A stretch of DNA of 64,000 bases from Catenulispora acidiphila DSM 44928 (GTDB lineage Bacteria; Actinomycetota; Actinomycetes; Streptomycetales; Catenulisporaceae), in assembly GCF_000024025.1 (NCBI RefSeq), contig NC_013131.1, forward strand, positions 1,984,001 to 2,048,000, given 5' to 3'. Each line of letters begins with the position of its first letter. The stretch's first letter is position 1. A model generated the notes under the pieces. That model made no database searches. It had not been told where the DNA came from and saw nothing but the letters and a program-made list of their open reading frames with translations. Below are positions 17,297 through 25,186 of this stretch, piece by piece. Both the position numbers and the translations under genes were made by a program.

Positions 17297-18055
17297 ATGA
17301 CCGACAGCCGACAGCCCGCCGAGGCCGCCGAGGCCACGGAGTCCGCGGAGTCCACTGATCCTGACAAGCCCGCAGCCCACGCCGCGCCCGAAGCCCGCCG
17401 CTACGGCTTCCCCGCCGTCCACGGCCACGAGGTCTGCGCCCTGCGCACCGTGGCCCGCGAGGACTGGGACAGCTCGGCGCCCGGGCGGATGCAGCTGGTC
17501 CGCTGGCGCGAGGGCTCCGGCGCGCTGGTCCGCGACCTGCCGCTGACCCGGCTGTACGTCTGGGCCCGTGCCGGCCGCATCAGCTTCGGCGCCGACGACG
17601 GCCGGACCGTGGACGTCGTCCTGCTCGGCGAGCCGGAGACCGAGGGTCTGAAGCTCGGCGCGCCCTGGCCGCCGAGCCACGACCGCGCCAGCACGGCCTC
17701 CAACCTGGCGCACGGCGCCGTCAGCGACCTGAAGAACGCGGTCACCTTCCCGGCCTCCTTCCCGCGGATGATGCGGGTCAGCGGCCAGCGCAACGCGGTG
17801 CTGGACTCGATCGTCGCCTGGTGCCAGCGCGAGGTCCCGGACATCCACATCATGCGCGGCTGGCTGCGCAGTTCCGAAGGGCCCTCGCGGCACCAGGTCC
17901 GCGGCACGATCCACAAGGGTCTGATCGGCGAGCCCGGCTGGCTGCCGGACACCGTCGGCGCGCATCCCTCCGGATGGTCACCGTTCCGTAACGACCGCAA
18001 CGCCCAGAGCGGGGCGGCTCGTCCTAACGCTCATGAGCACCCTTCAGGAGCTTGA
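17297..18055 (+). CDS. unrecognised protein, possible nucleic-acid or ligand-binding fold
   Basis: I do not recognise this 252-residue protein. Start ATG 17297 is preceded by GAGTGAGG. The first 35 residues are Ala/Glu/Pro-rich and probably disordered. The rest is mixed alpha/beta with LVRWREGSGALVRDLPLTRL, DVVLLGEPETEGLKLG, MMRVSGQRNAVLDSIVAWCQ and a final part rich in Trp and His (IHIMRGWLRSSEGPSRHQVR). No signal peptide or membrane segment. Its 3' end overlaps the next ABC ATPase gene by 23 bp, so it is probably coupled to the ABC pair. Confidence 0.6.
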   Translation: MTDSRQPAEAAEATESAESTDPDKPAAHAAPEARRYGFPAVHGHEVCALRTVAREDWDSSAPGRMQLVRWREGSGALVRDLPLTRLYVWARAGRISFGADDGRTVDVVLLGEPETEGLKLGAPWPPSHDRASTASNLAHGAVSDLKNAVTFPASFPRMMRVSGQRNAVLDSIVAWCQREVPDIHIMRGWLRSSEGPSRHQVRGTIHKGLIGEPGWLPDTVGAHPSGWSPFRNDRNAQSGAARPNAHEHPSGA

Positions 18056-18980
18056 GTTCGCCGCCGGGCGGCCGAAAGAGATCTACGGCGAGGACGCCAA
18101 GATCGTCTGCGACAACCTGGTCCGCATCTACAAGACCGACGGCATCGAGGTCCAGGCTCTGCAGGGTCTGGACCTGCTGGTGCGCGCCGGGGAGCTGGTC
18201 GCGATCGTCGGCGCCTCCGGCAGCGGCAAGTCCACGCTGCTGAACATCCTGTCCGGGCTCGACACCCCGACCGCCGGCGTCGCCAGGGTCGGCGGCTATG
18301 ACCTGCTCACCATGAAGAGCCGGGACCGGCTGCGCTACCGGCGCTCGACGGTCGGCTTCATCTGGCAGCAGACGGCGCGCAACCTGCTGCCCTACCTCAA
18401 CGCCGCCGACAACGTGGCGCTGCCGATGGGCTTCGCCGGCAAGAAGCGCAAGTACGCGCGGCGCCGCTCCGGGGAGCTGCTGGACCTGCTGGGCGTCGGC
18501 CACTGCGCCGGGCGCCGCCCCGGGCAGATGTCCGGCGGCGAGCAGCAGCGGGTCTCGATCGCGGTGGCGCTGGCCAACGACCCCGAGGTGGTGTTCGCCG
18601 ACGAGCCGACCGGCGAGCTGGACTCCGCGACCAGCCAGCAGGTCTTCGACGCGCTGCGCACCGCGAACGAGGAGCTGGGCGTCAGCATCGTGGTGGTCAC
18701 GCACGACCACGAGGTGACCGACCAGGTCCAGCGCACCGTGGAGATCCGCGACGGCCGCACCTCGAGCGAGGTCCTGCGGCGCGGCGACGAGGGCGCGCGG
18801 GCCGAGCAGTTCGCGGTCCTGGACCGCGCCGGCCGCGTGCAGTTGCCGAAGGAGTACGTGGACGCGCTGCGGATGAAGGACCGGGTCCGGCTGGCGAAGA
18901 ACCCTGATCACATCGGGGTCTGGCCGGATCTGGCGCAGGGCTCTGATGGTGCCGCAGGTTCCGTGGGCGAGAGGGCGTAG
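18033..18980 (+). CDS. ABC transporter ATP-binding protein (MacB/LolD type) with AbrB-like tail
   Basis: A 315-residue ATPase. Walker A GASGSGKST near 65, the Q-loop in FIWQQTARNLL, signature MSGGEQQRVSIAVAL, Walker B VVFADEPTGELD and switch VVVTHDHEV are all intact, matching the MacB/LolD class that works with FtsX-like permeases. After the ATPase core, about residues 255-300 read AVLDRAGRVQLPKEYVDAL and then RLAKNPDHIGVWP, which resembles the swapped-hairpin AbrB fold. It overlaps the previous gene by 23 bp and precedes a second ATPase by 4 bp. No permease gene is adjacent. Confidence 0.88.
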   Translation: MSTLQELEFAAGRPKEIYGEDAKIVCDNLVRIYKTDGIEVQALQGLDLLVRAGELVAIVGASGSGKSTLLNILSGLDTPTAGVARVGGYDLLTMKSRDRLRYRRSTVGFIWQQTARNLLPYLNAADNVALPMGFAGKKRKYARRRSGELLDLLGVGHCAGRRPGQMSGGEQQRVSIAVALANDPEVVFADEPTGELDSATSQQVFDALRTANEELGVSIVVVTHDHEVTDQVQRTVEIRDGRTSSEVLRRGDEGARAEQFAVLDRAGRVQLPKEYVDALRMKDRVRLAKNPDHIGVWPDLAQGSDGAAGSVGERA

Positions 18981-18984
18981 TCCG

Positions 18985-19737
18985 GTGGGGGACATGATCG
19001 AGGTCGAGGGACTGCGCCGGACGTTCGGCGCCGGGGAGAACGCCGTGCACGCCGTCGAGGACGTGTCGTTCACGGTCCCCGAGGGGCAGCTGTGCGCCGT
19101 CGTCGGCCGCTCCGGCTCCGGCAAGACCACGCTGCTGAACCTGATCGGCGGCCTGGACAAGCCCGACGCCGGCCGCATCGCGGTGAACGGCAAGCAGCTC
19201 GCCGGACCGGGGCGCAACCTGGGGGAGAAGGAGCTGGCGGCGCTGCGCCGCGACTTGTTCGGGTTCGTCTTCCAATCTTTCGCGCTGATCCCGATCCTGT
19301 CGGCGGCGGAGAACGTCGGCATCCCGCTGCGCCTGCGCCGCACGCCGGTCGCCGAGCGCGAGGAGCGCGTGGAGTTGCTGCTGAACATGGTCGGGCTCGG
19401 CGGGCACACCAAGCAGCGCCCCGGGGAGATGTCCGGCGGCCAGCAGCAGCGGGTGGCGCTGGCCCGGGCGCTGGCCAACTCGCCGCGGGTCCTGATCGCC
19501 GACGAGCCCACCGGGCAGCTGGACTCCGAGACCGGCCGCGCGGTGATGCGGCTGCTGCGCGCCGTCGTCGCCGCGGAGAACGTGACCGCGCTGGTGGCCA
19601 CGCACGACCCGCTGATGATGGAGCTCGCCGACCGGGTCATCACGGTCGGCGACGGCCGGCTGCTCGCGGACTCCGACGCCGAGGGCGCGGGCGTCGGGGG
19701 CGCGGGCGTCGGCGCGTCGGCGGAGCTGCCGGCCTAG
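18985..19737 (+). CDS. ABC transporter ATP-binding protein (MacB/LolD type)
   Basis: A 250-residue ATPase with Walker A GRSGSGKTT, Q-loop VFQSFALIP, signature MSGGQQQRVALARAL, Walker B VLIADEPTGQLD and switch LVATHDP. GTG 18985 is preferred because GAGGG lies 9 bp upstream; the alternative ATG 18994 has GGTGGGG too close. The C-terminus ends in a Gly/Ala repeat (GAGVGGAGVGASA). Two ATPases in tandem suggest a heterodimer, with the membrane partner elsewhere on the chromosome; this is inference. Confidence 0.9.
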   Translation: MGDMIEVEGLRRTFGAGENAVHAVEDVSFTVPEGQLCAVVGRSGSGKTTLLNLIGGLDKPDAGRIAVNGKQLAGPGRNLGEKELAALRRDLFGFVFQSFALIPILSAAENVGIPLRLRRTPVAEREERVELLLNMVGLGGHTKQRPGEMSGGQQQRVALARALANSPRVLIADEPTGQLDSETGRAVMRLLRAVVAAENVTALVATHDPLMMELADRVITVGDGRLLADSDAEGAGVGGAGVGASAELPA

Positions 19738-19802
19738 GGGTTCGCAGCGCTCGGGTTCGCAGACCCCGGCTCGCCGACTTCCAGCCGCAGGCTCGAAAAC
19801 TT

Positions 19803-19866
19803 CAGATCCTCAGATCCTCAGACCCACGAACCCACGAACCCACGAACCCACAGACCCCCGGACCCC
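19803..19866. repeat. 8-bp periodic repeat array
   Basis: Eight contiguous 8-bp units: CAGATCCT twice, CAGACCCA once, CGAACCCA three times, CAGACCCC, then CGGACCCC. The units drift stepwise along the array. The array is outside any gene, 65 bp past the ABC ATPase stop. Confidence 0.9.
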
Positions 19867-19926
19867 TCGGCCAACCCCGAGGCGTGGGCCGGGCCCGGCC
19901 GTGGCAACCATCCGTGCCACCGCCGA

Positions 19927-20023
19927 GGGAGCACCGCCGTCCGACGGGACTCCGGTCCCGCCACACACGGGACCGGCGAGACTCCCGCCGCGTGCCTGAA
20001 GGCCGCGGGACGGCGGTGCTTCC
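19927..20023. terminator. nested inverted repeats, probable bidirectional terminator
   Basis: Outer arms AGCACCGCCGTCC (19930-19942) and complement (20008-20020) enclose a second perfect stem CCGGTCCCG (19952-19960) / CGGGACCGG (19968-19976) with a 7-base loop. The outer arms extend to 19927 and 20023 with one G-T pair. It sits between convergent genes. Confidence 0.7.
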
Positions 20024-20037
20024 GCCACTGTGCCCTG

Positions 20038-20850
20038 TCAGCGCGCCGAGCGCACCAGCTCGTCCAAGACGTGGTCGAAGGCCCGCACCCGCGCCGTCTC
20101 GCGGTCCTCGTGCCACAGCAGGCACCACCGCACCGGCGGCGCGTCGCTGATCGGGACATACACCACATCAGGCCTCGGGTAGTAGCGCCGGGTCTGCGCG
20201 CCGACCTCCGCCACCCCGCGTCCCGCTCCCACGAGCGTCAGCGTCTCCTGGAGCGTCGCCTGCGCCTCGACAGGCGTCGTGCGGGCCACGTCCGCCAGCG
20301 AGACCGTCTGACGGCGCGCGAAGGGATGCCCCAGCGCCACGGCGAGCATCCGCGCCTCGCTTACCAGCGTCGCGCCCTGAACCGTGCCCGGCACGTCCGT
20401 CTCGCGGGTGCTCAGCACCACGTCGACCTCGTCGTTCGCCAGCCACGGTCCGACGTCGCCGAACTGCGCCTCGCGGACCACGACCTCGCAGTCCGGGAAG
20501 CTCTTGCCGAACGCCTCCGCCGCCCCGACGAGCAGCTGGCCGCCGGCGGCTCCGACGAACGCCGCGCGCAGCGTCCCGGTGACGCCCCGGCCGGCCTCGG
20601 TCGCCCGCGCGACCGCCTCGGTGATCGCGGTCCAGGCCGGACGCAGTTCGGCGTACAGCTCCCGGCCCGCCGCGGTCAGCTCGACCCGGCGGCTCGTGCG
20701 ATGGAAGAGGCGCACGCCGATACGGCGCTCCAGCTTCGCGATCGTCTGGCTGACGCGGGCCGGGGAGACGGTCAGCAGCTCGGCGGTGCGGCCGAAGTGC
20801 AGCTGCTCGGCCAGCGTGAGGAAGGCGTCCAGCTCGTGGCGTTCCAACAT
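20038..20850 (-). CDS. LysR-family transcriptional regulator
   Basis: A 270-residue LysR protein. Helix-turn-helix at about residues 5-65 (FLTLAEQLHFGRTAELL, then SPARVSQTIAKLERRIGVRL) and a two-lobed effector domain beginning at TGTLRAAFVGAAGG. At 270 residues it is slightly shorter than the usual 290-310. It is divergent from the SnoaL-like gene with a perfect palindrome between them, the standard arrangement for a LysR protein that controls its neighbour. Effector unknown. Confidence 0.9.
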   Translation of the reverse strand: MLERHELDAFLTLAEQLHFGRTAELLTVSPARVSQTIAKLERRIGVRLFHRTSRRVELTAAGRELYAELRPAWTAITEAVARATEAGRGVTGTLRAAFVGAAGGQLLVGAAEAFGKSFPDCEVVVREAQFGDVGPWLANDEVDVVLSTRETDVPGTVQGATLVSEARMLAVALGHPFARRQTVSLADVARTTPVEAQATLQETLTLVGAGRGVAEVGAQTRRYYPRPDVVYVPISDAPPVRWCLLWHEDRETARVRAFDHVLDELVRSAR

Positions 20851-20863
20851 GGCTCGTCAGATC

Positions 20864-20890
20864 CGATCGGTAAGTGTGACTTACCGATCG
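20864..20890. promoter_or_regulatory. LysR-type operator
   Basis: Perfect 11-5-11 palindrome CGATCGGTAAG-TGTGA-CTTACCGATCG lying 13 bp before the LysR start and 50 bp before the SnoaL-like start. Its size and position fit a regulator-binding site for the adjacent LysR protein. Confidence 0.8.
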
Positions 20891-20940
20891 TGTCACACAA
20901 CGACCTTGGTCGGCCCGGCGCGGCGGCCGACGATGGCGGT

Positions 20941-21405
20941 ATGGAACCCACGATCACCGACCTCCGCGACCGGCTGGAAATCGCCGACGCGCTCTACCGT
21001 TTCGGCCTCGGCCAGGACACCCAGGACGCGGAGCTGTTCGCCTCCGCCTGGACCGAGGACGCCGAACTCGACTTCCGCCCGGCGGCGGCGAAGTGGGGCG
21101 GCGCGCCGCCGCTGATGGTCGGGCGCGACACCATCGTCACCACGATCCTGACCGGGTTCGCCGGCCGGGTGGACACCACGCACCAGGTCACGAACGTGCG
21201 CGCGGTCGTCGACGGCGACACCGCGCACGCCACCGCCCTGGTCGAGGCGCAGCACCTGCTGACGGCCGACCACGGCACGTTCGCGCTGCTGAAGAACCCT
21301 TACTCCGTCGAGCTGGTGCGCGAGGGGTCCCGGTGGCTGATCCGGCGGATGCGGATCGAGAACACCTGGTTCACCGGCGATCCGGTCGCGATCTTCGGGG
21401 GCTGA
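20941..21405 (+). CDS. SnoaL-like / NTF2-fold protein
   Basis: A 154-residue protein of the SnoaL_4 type, starting at ATG 20941. The pattern ITDLRDRLEIADALYRFGLG, FASAWTEDAELDF, THQVTNVRAVVDGDTAHATA and GSRWLIRRMRIENTWFTGD is characteristic of cone-shaped alpha/beta-barrel proteins that include dehydratases, isomerases and polyketide cyclases. The specific reaction cannot be told. It is the likely target of the divergent LysR regulator. Confidence 0.85.
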   Translation: MEPTITDLRDRLEIADALYRFGLGQDTQDAELFASAWTEDAELDFRPAAAKWGGAPPLMVGRDTIVTTILTGFAGRVDTTHQVTNVRAVVDGDTAHATALVEAQHLLTADHGTFALLKNPYSVELVREGSRWLIRRMRIENTWFTGDPVAIFGG

Positions 21406-21471
21406 CGCGGCTGTGGCCGCCACAATCGTGGCGGCCACAGCGCGCAAGCGATCCCGATCCCGGTCCGGCGG

Positions 21472-23934
21472 CTACTTGAGCACCGCCGGGCTGGTCACGA
21501 AGCCGATCGGCGACTCCACCGGACCGCCGGAGCCGTCGCGCCGGTCGTCCACCGCGGGCAGCGCGACCGGCGTGCCGTTCTCGGTGCAGGCGTACACCGG
21601 CGCGTTCACCGCCCACGCGGCGACCAGCCGGTGCTCGCCCTTCAGGAAGCGCTGGCAGCGGACGCCGCCGGTGGCCCGGCCCTTGGTCGGGTACAGCGCG
21701 TAGGGCGTGGCCTTCATCGTGGTCGCGGCCTCGACCAGGGCGTCGTCCGAGCCGGCCATCGAGACGATCAGACCGTCGTGCCCGGGGTCGACCGCGCCGA
21801 AGAAGATCACCGAGGCGTCATCGCTGAGCGTGATGCCGGCCATGCCGCCGGCCGGGCAGCCCTGCGGGCGGACCAGCGAGGCGGAGTACTTCAGCAGCTG
21901 CGCGTCGTCGGTGATGAAGACCAGCTCTTCCTCGCCGGTGCGCAGTTCCGTGGCGCCGGCCAGGCTGTCGCCGTCCTTGAGCGTGATCACCTCGAAGGTG
22001 TCACGGTTCCTCGGATAGTCCGGGACCACCCGCTTGACCACGCCCTGGACCGTGCCCAGCGCGAGCCCGGGGGACTCGGGGTTCAGCGAGCACAGGCACA
22101 GGACGCGCTCGTCCTCCTCCAGGCGGACGAACTCCGACACCGGGGCGCCGCCGGCCAGGCTCGGCGCCGCCTTCGCCGCGGACTCCGGCAGCACCGGCAG
22201 GTCGATCACCGGGAACCGGATCAGCCGGCCGGCCGTGGTCACCGCGCCGACCTCGCCTCTTATCGTCGAGGTCACGACCGAGGCGACGGCGTCGTTCTTG
22301 CCGCGCTCCCCGCCGGAGCCGATCTTGGTGGCGCCGGAGGCGGTGCGGGCCAGCAGGCCGGTCGCCGAGAGCAGGACCACCACCGGGTCGTCGCTGATCT
22401 CCAGCGGCCGGGCCTCGAACACCGGCAGCGCGCCCTCGACCAGCACGCTGCGGCGCGGCGTGGCGAACTGCTTGGAGATGGCGGCCAGCTCGTCGGAGAC
22501 CACCTTGCGCAGCAGGGTGTCGGACTCCAGGATCGCCGTCAGGTCCCTGATCTCGCCGGTCAGCTTGTCCCGCTCGGACTCCAGTTCCAGGGAGTCGAAC
22601 CGGGTCAGGCGGCGCAGCGGGGTGTCCAGGATGTACGTGGCCTGCTTGTCCGACAGCGCGAGCGCCGCCATCAGGTTTTCCTTGGCCGCCGCGGCGTCGT
22701 CGGACTCCCGGATGATGCGGATCACCCGGTCGATGTCGACCAGCGCGATCAGCAGGCCCTCGACCAGGTGCAGCCGGTCCACGCGCTTGGTGCGGCGGAA
22801 CTCGGTGCGGCGCCGGACCACCTCGAAGCGGTGGTCGAGGTAGACCTCCAGCAGCTCCTTCAGGCCCAGCGTCAGCGGCTGGCCGTCGACCAGGGCGACG
22901 TTGTTGATGCCGAAGGACTCCTCCATCGGCGTCAGCTTGTACAGCTGCTCCAGGACCGCCTCGGGGTTGAACCCGGCCTTGATCTCGATGACCAGCTTCA
23001 GGCCGTTGAACCGGTCGGACAGGTCCTTCAGGTCGGTGATGCCCTGCAGCTTCTTGGCCTGCACCAGCTCCTTGACCTTGGAGATGACCTTCTCCGGGCC
23101 GGTGTTGAAGGGCAGCTCGGTGACCACGATGCCCTCGCGGCGCGCGGTGACCTTCTCGATCTTGGCGGTGGCGCGCATCTTGAACACGCCGCGGCCGGTC
23201 TCGTAGGCGTCGCGGATGCCCTGCTCGCCGATGATCTGGCCGCCGGTGGGCAGGTCCGGGCCCGGGACGAACCGCATCAGGTCGTCCAGGGTGGCGTTCG
23301 GGTGCTTGATCAGGTGCCGGGCGGCGGCCACGACCTCGCCGAGGTTGTGCGGCGCCATGTTGGTCGCCATCCCGACCGCGATCCCGGCGGCGCCGTTGAC
23401 CAGCAGGTTCGGGAACGCCGAGGGCAGGACCTGGGGCTCTTGCTCCTGGCCGTCGTAGTTCGGCCCGAACTCGACCGTGTCCTCGTCGATGGAGTCGGTC
23501 ATTATCATCGCCGCGGGCGACAGGCGGGCCTCGGTGTAGCGCATGGCCGCCGGCGGGTCGTCGCCGCCGAGGGAGCCGAAGTTGCCGTGGCCGTCGACCA
23601 GCGGGATGCGCATCGCCCAGGACTGGGCCATGCGCACCAGCGAGTCGTAGATCGCGGTGTCGGAGTGCGGGTGGAGCTTGCCCATCACGTCGCCGACGAC
23701 GCGGGCGCTCTTGACGTAGCCGCGATCCGGTCGCAGGCCCATGTCGTTCATCTGGAACAGGATCCGGCGGTGCACCGGCTTGAGCCCGTCCCGCGCGTCG
23801 GGCAGAGCGCGCGAGTAGATGACCGAGTACGCGTACTCCCGGTACGAGTCGGAGAGCTCGTCAGCGACGTCGATGTCGATGATGCGCTCTTCGAAGTCCT
23901 CGTCGGGCTCGGGGGTGGTGCTGCGGCGTGCCAT
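21472..23934 (-). CDS. parC: DNA topoisomerase IV subunit A (ParC; GyrA-type)
   Basis: An 820-residue DNA-cleaving subunit. ATG 23934 ([18 protein letters not shown]) is chosen because AGGAG lies 10 bp upstream and the longer in-frame extension is low complexity. Breakage-reunion motifs: [20 protein letters not shown], the QRDR-like [18 protein letters not shown], and the catalytic Tyr in [14 protein letters not shown]. The C-terminal half is the beta-pinwheel DNA-wrapping domain. With parE 9 kb away this makes the second type IIA topoisomerase of the cell, presumably beside a gyrase elsewhere. Confidence 0.93.
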   Translation of the reverse strand: MARRSTTPEPDEDFEERIIDIDVADELSDSYREYAYSVIYSRALPDARDGLKPVHRRILFQMNDMGLRPDRGYVKSARVVGDVMGKLHPHSDTAIYDSLVRMAQSWAMRIPLVDGHGNFGSLGGDDPPAAMRYTEARLSPAAMIMTDSIDEDTVEFGPNYDGQEQEPQVLPSAFPNLLVNGAAGIAVGMATNMAPHNLGEVVAAARHLIKHPNATLDDLMRFVPGPDLPTGGQIIGEQGIRDAYETGRGVFKMRATAKIEKVTARREGIVVTELPFNTGPEKVISKVKELVQAKKLQGITDLKDLSDRFNGLKLVIEIKAGFNPEAVLEQLYKLTPMEESFGINNVALVDGQPLTLGLKELLEVYLDHRFEVVRRRTEFRRTKRVDRLHLVEGLLIALVDIDRVIRIIRESDDAAAAKENLMAALALSDKQATYILDTPLRRLTRFDSLELESERDKLTGEIRDLTAILESDTLLRKVVSDELAAISKQFATPRRSVLVEGALPVFEARPLEISDDPVVVLLSATGLLARTASGATKIGSGGERGKNDAVASVVTSTIRGEVGAVTTAGRLIRFPVIDLPVLPESAAKAAPSLAGGAPVSEFVRLEEDERVLCLCSLNPESPGLALGTVQGVVKRVVPDYPRNRDTFEVITLKDGDSLAGATELRTGEEELVFITDDAQLLKYSASLVRPQGCPAGGMAGITLSDDASVIFFGAVDPGHDGLIVSMAGSDDALVEAATTMKATPYALYPTKGRATGGVRCQRFLKGEHRLVAAWAVNAPVYACTENGTPVALPAVDDRRDGSGGPVESPIGFVTSPAVLK

Positions 23935-24174
23935 CTTCGTGCGGCTCCTGCTTCTCGCGCGGCGATGCGGGTGACGCCCTATTGTTGCGCGTCGTTCAGA
24001 CACCTCGGCGCACCGAGGGCGAATCATCGGACGGTCCCTGCGGCGGCGGCGCCCCGCACGGTGGTGTCCGCCCTCAGCGATCGACCCCCGTAATCGGGCG
24101 ATAACACCCCCGTAAGTCATGCTTCCGTGGGGCAACAGGCCCGCACCCGGGCCCGCAAGTGTCAGGATGGACTC

Positions 24175-24831
24175 ATGCCCAACTCGCAGCCGCCCTCGTC
24201 AGCCCGTCCCGCCCACGGCGACCTGATCGCCGCCATCGAGCGCAGCGGGTACTACCCCGCGCTGGTGGCCGAGGCGGTCCAGGACGCGGTCGGGTCCGAG
24301 GGGGTGCTCGGCCATCTCGTGCACCAGGAGACGACCTTCGACGCCGACGAGGTGCGAAGGCACGTCACGGTGTTGGCTGTGACCCCGACCCGGCTGATCG
24401 CCGGGCACACCGACGAATACGGCTCCGACGACCCGATGGCGCCGGTTCCGCCCGGCTCGCCGGAGTCCGCCGCCGGGGCGAAGGCGTACGCCACCACCTC
24501 CACCGAGACCGTGCCGCTGCACCGCATCTCCTCGGTCGTGGTCAGCCGGGTCGTGGAGGACCCGGCGAACCACAAGCCCGGCACCCCGCCGCGCGAGGTG
24601 GTCCTCACCATCGGCTGGGGCGTGGTGAGCCGCCTGGACCTGGAGCCGGCCAACTGCGGCGACCCGCACTGCGACGCCGACCACGGCTACACCGGCACCG
24701 CCACCGCCGACGACGTGATGATCCGGGTCTCCGCCGAGGCCGACGGCGCCGACGCCGTGGCCGAGACGCTGTCCTTCGCCCGCGCGCTGACCGACGTGGT
24801 CACCGAGGCCGGCGCCCGGAACGCGCGTTGA
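24175..24831 (+). CDS. DUF5998 family protein
   Basis: A 218-residue cytoplasmic protein of the actinobacterial DUF5998 family. Features: DLIAAIERSGYYPALVAEAV near the start, HLVHQETTFDADEVRRHVTV, and a Cys/His group NCGDPHCDADHGYTG near residue 165 that could bind a metal. Function unknown. It is divergent from parC, as in related genomes from memory. CAGGAT lies 6 bp before the ATG and may be a -10 element of a leaderless transcript or an AGGATGG ribosome-binding site. The same frame stays open after the stop into the repeat array. Confidence 0.8.
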   Translation: MPNSQPPSSARPAHGDLIAAIERSGYYPALVAEAVQDAVGSEGVLGHLVHQETTFDADEVRRHVTVLAVTPTRLIAGHTDEYGSDDPMAPVPPGSPESAAGAKAYATTSTETVPLHRISSVVVSRVVEDPANHKPGTPPREVVLTIGWGVVSRLDLEPANCGDPHCDADHGYTGTATADDVMIRVSAEADGADAVAETLSFARALTDVVTEAGARNAR

Positions 24832-24848
24832 GGGCGGCGGGCGCCGAG

Positions 24849-25172
24849 GCGCGGACCGGAGTCCGCTCGCGCCGGGAGGTTCCCGCTGTCTTGCATGGCG
24901 GCGAAGCTGACGTGCGGACCGGAGTCCGATCGCGCCGCGAGGTTCCCGCTGTCGTCTCTGGCGGCGAAGCTGGGGCGCGCACCGGAGTCCGATGGCGCCG
25001 CGAGGTTCCTGCTGTCTTCCGTGGCGGCGAAGCTGACGCGCGGATCGGAGTCCGATCGCGCCGCGAGGTTCCCTCGGTCTTCCGTGGCGGCGAAGCTGAC
25101 GCGCGGACAGGAGTCGGACCGCGTCGCGATGTTCCCGCTGTTTTCCGTGGCGGCGAGGCTGACGCGCGCCCC
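24849..25172. repeat. 63-bp tandem repeat array, five copies
   Basis: Five units of exactly 63 bp start at 24858, 24921, 24984, 25047 and 25110; a 9-bp tail of another unit precedes the first. Units differ by a few substitutions, and the last is the most diverged. 63 bp equals 21 codons, so several frames are open on both strands. In the frame of DUF5998 each unit would encode a peptide that begins PESDRAARF and ends VAAKLTRG. I see no convincing start with a ribosome-binding site, so I annotate it as a repeat. It ends 14 bp before the next gene. Confidence 0.95.
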
Positions 25173-25186
25173 GAGCGGCGCGCCGC

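Larger units (their letters stand above)
19738..20037. other. 300-bp convergent intergenic region with repeats and nested hairpins
   Basis: No gene. It lies between the end of the ABC pair and the end of the LysR gene. It contains the 8-bp repeat array (19803-19866) and the nested stem-loop (19927-20023), listed separately. Confidence 0.8.

Noticed and set aside
20071-20940. Plus-strand frame leading into the SnoaL-like gene
   Set aside because: It is antisense to the LysR gene; only the part from ATG 20941 matches a known family.
24849-25172. CRISPR array
   Set aside because: Units are contiguous with no unique spacers and no cas genes nearby.
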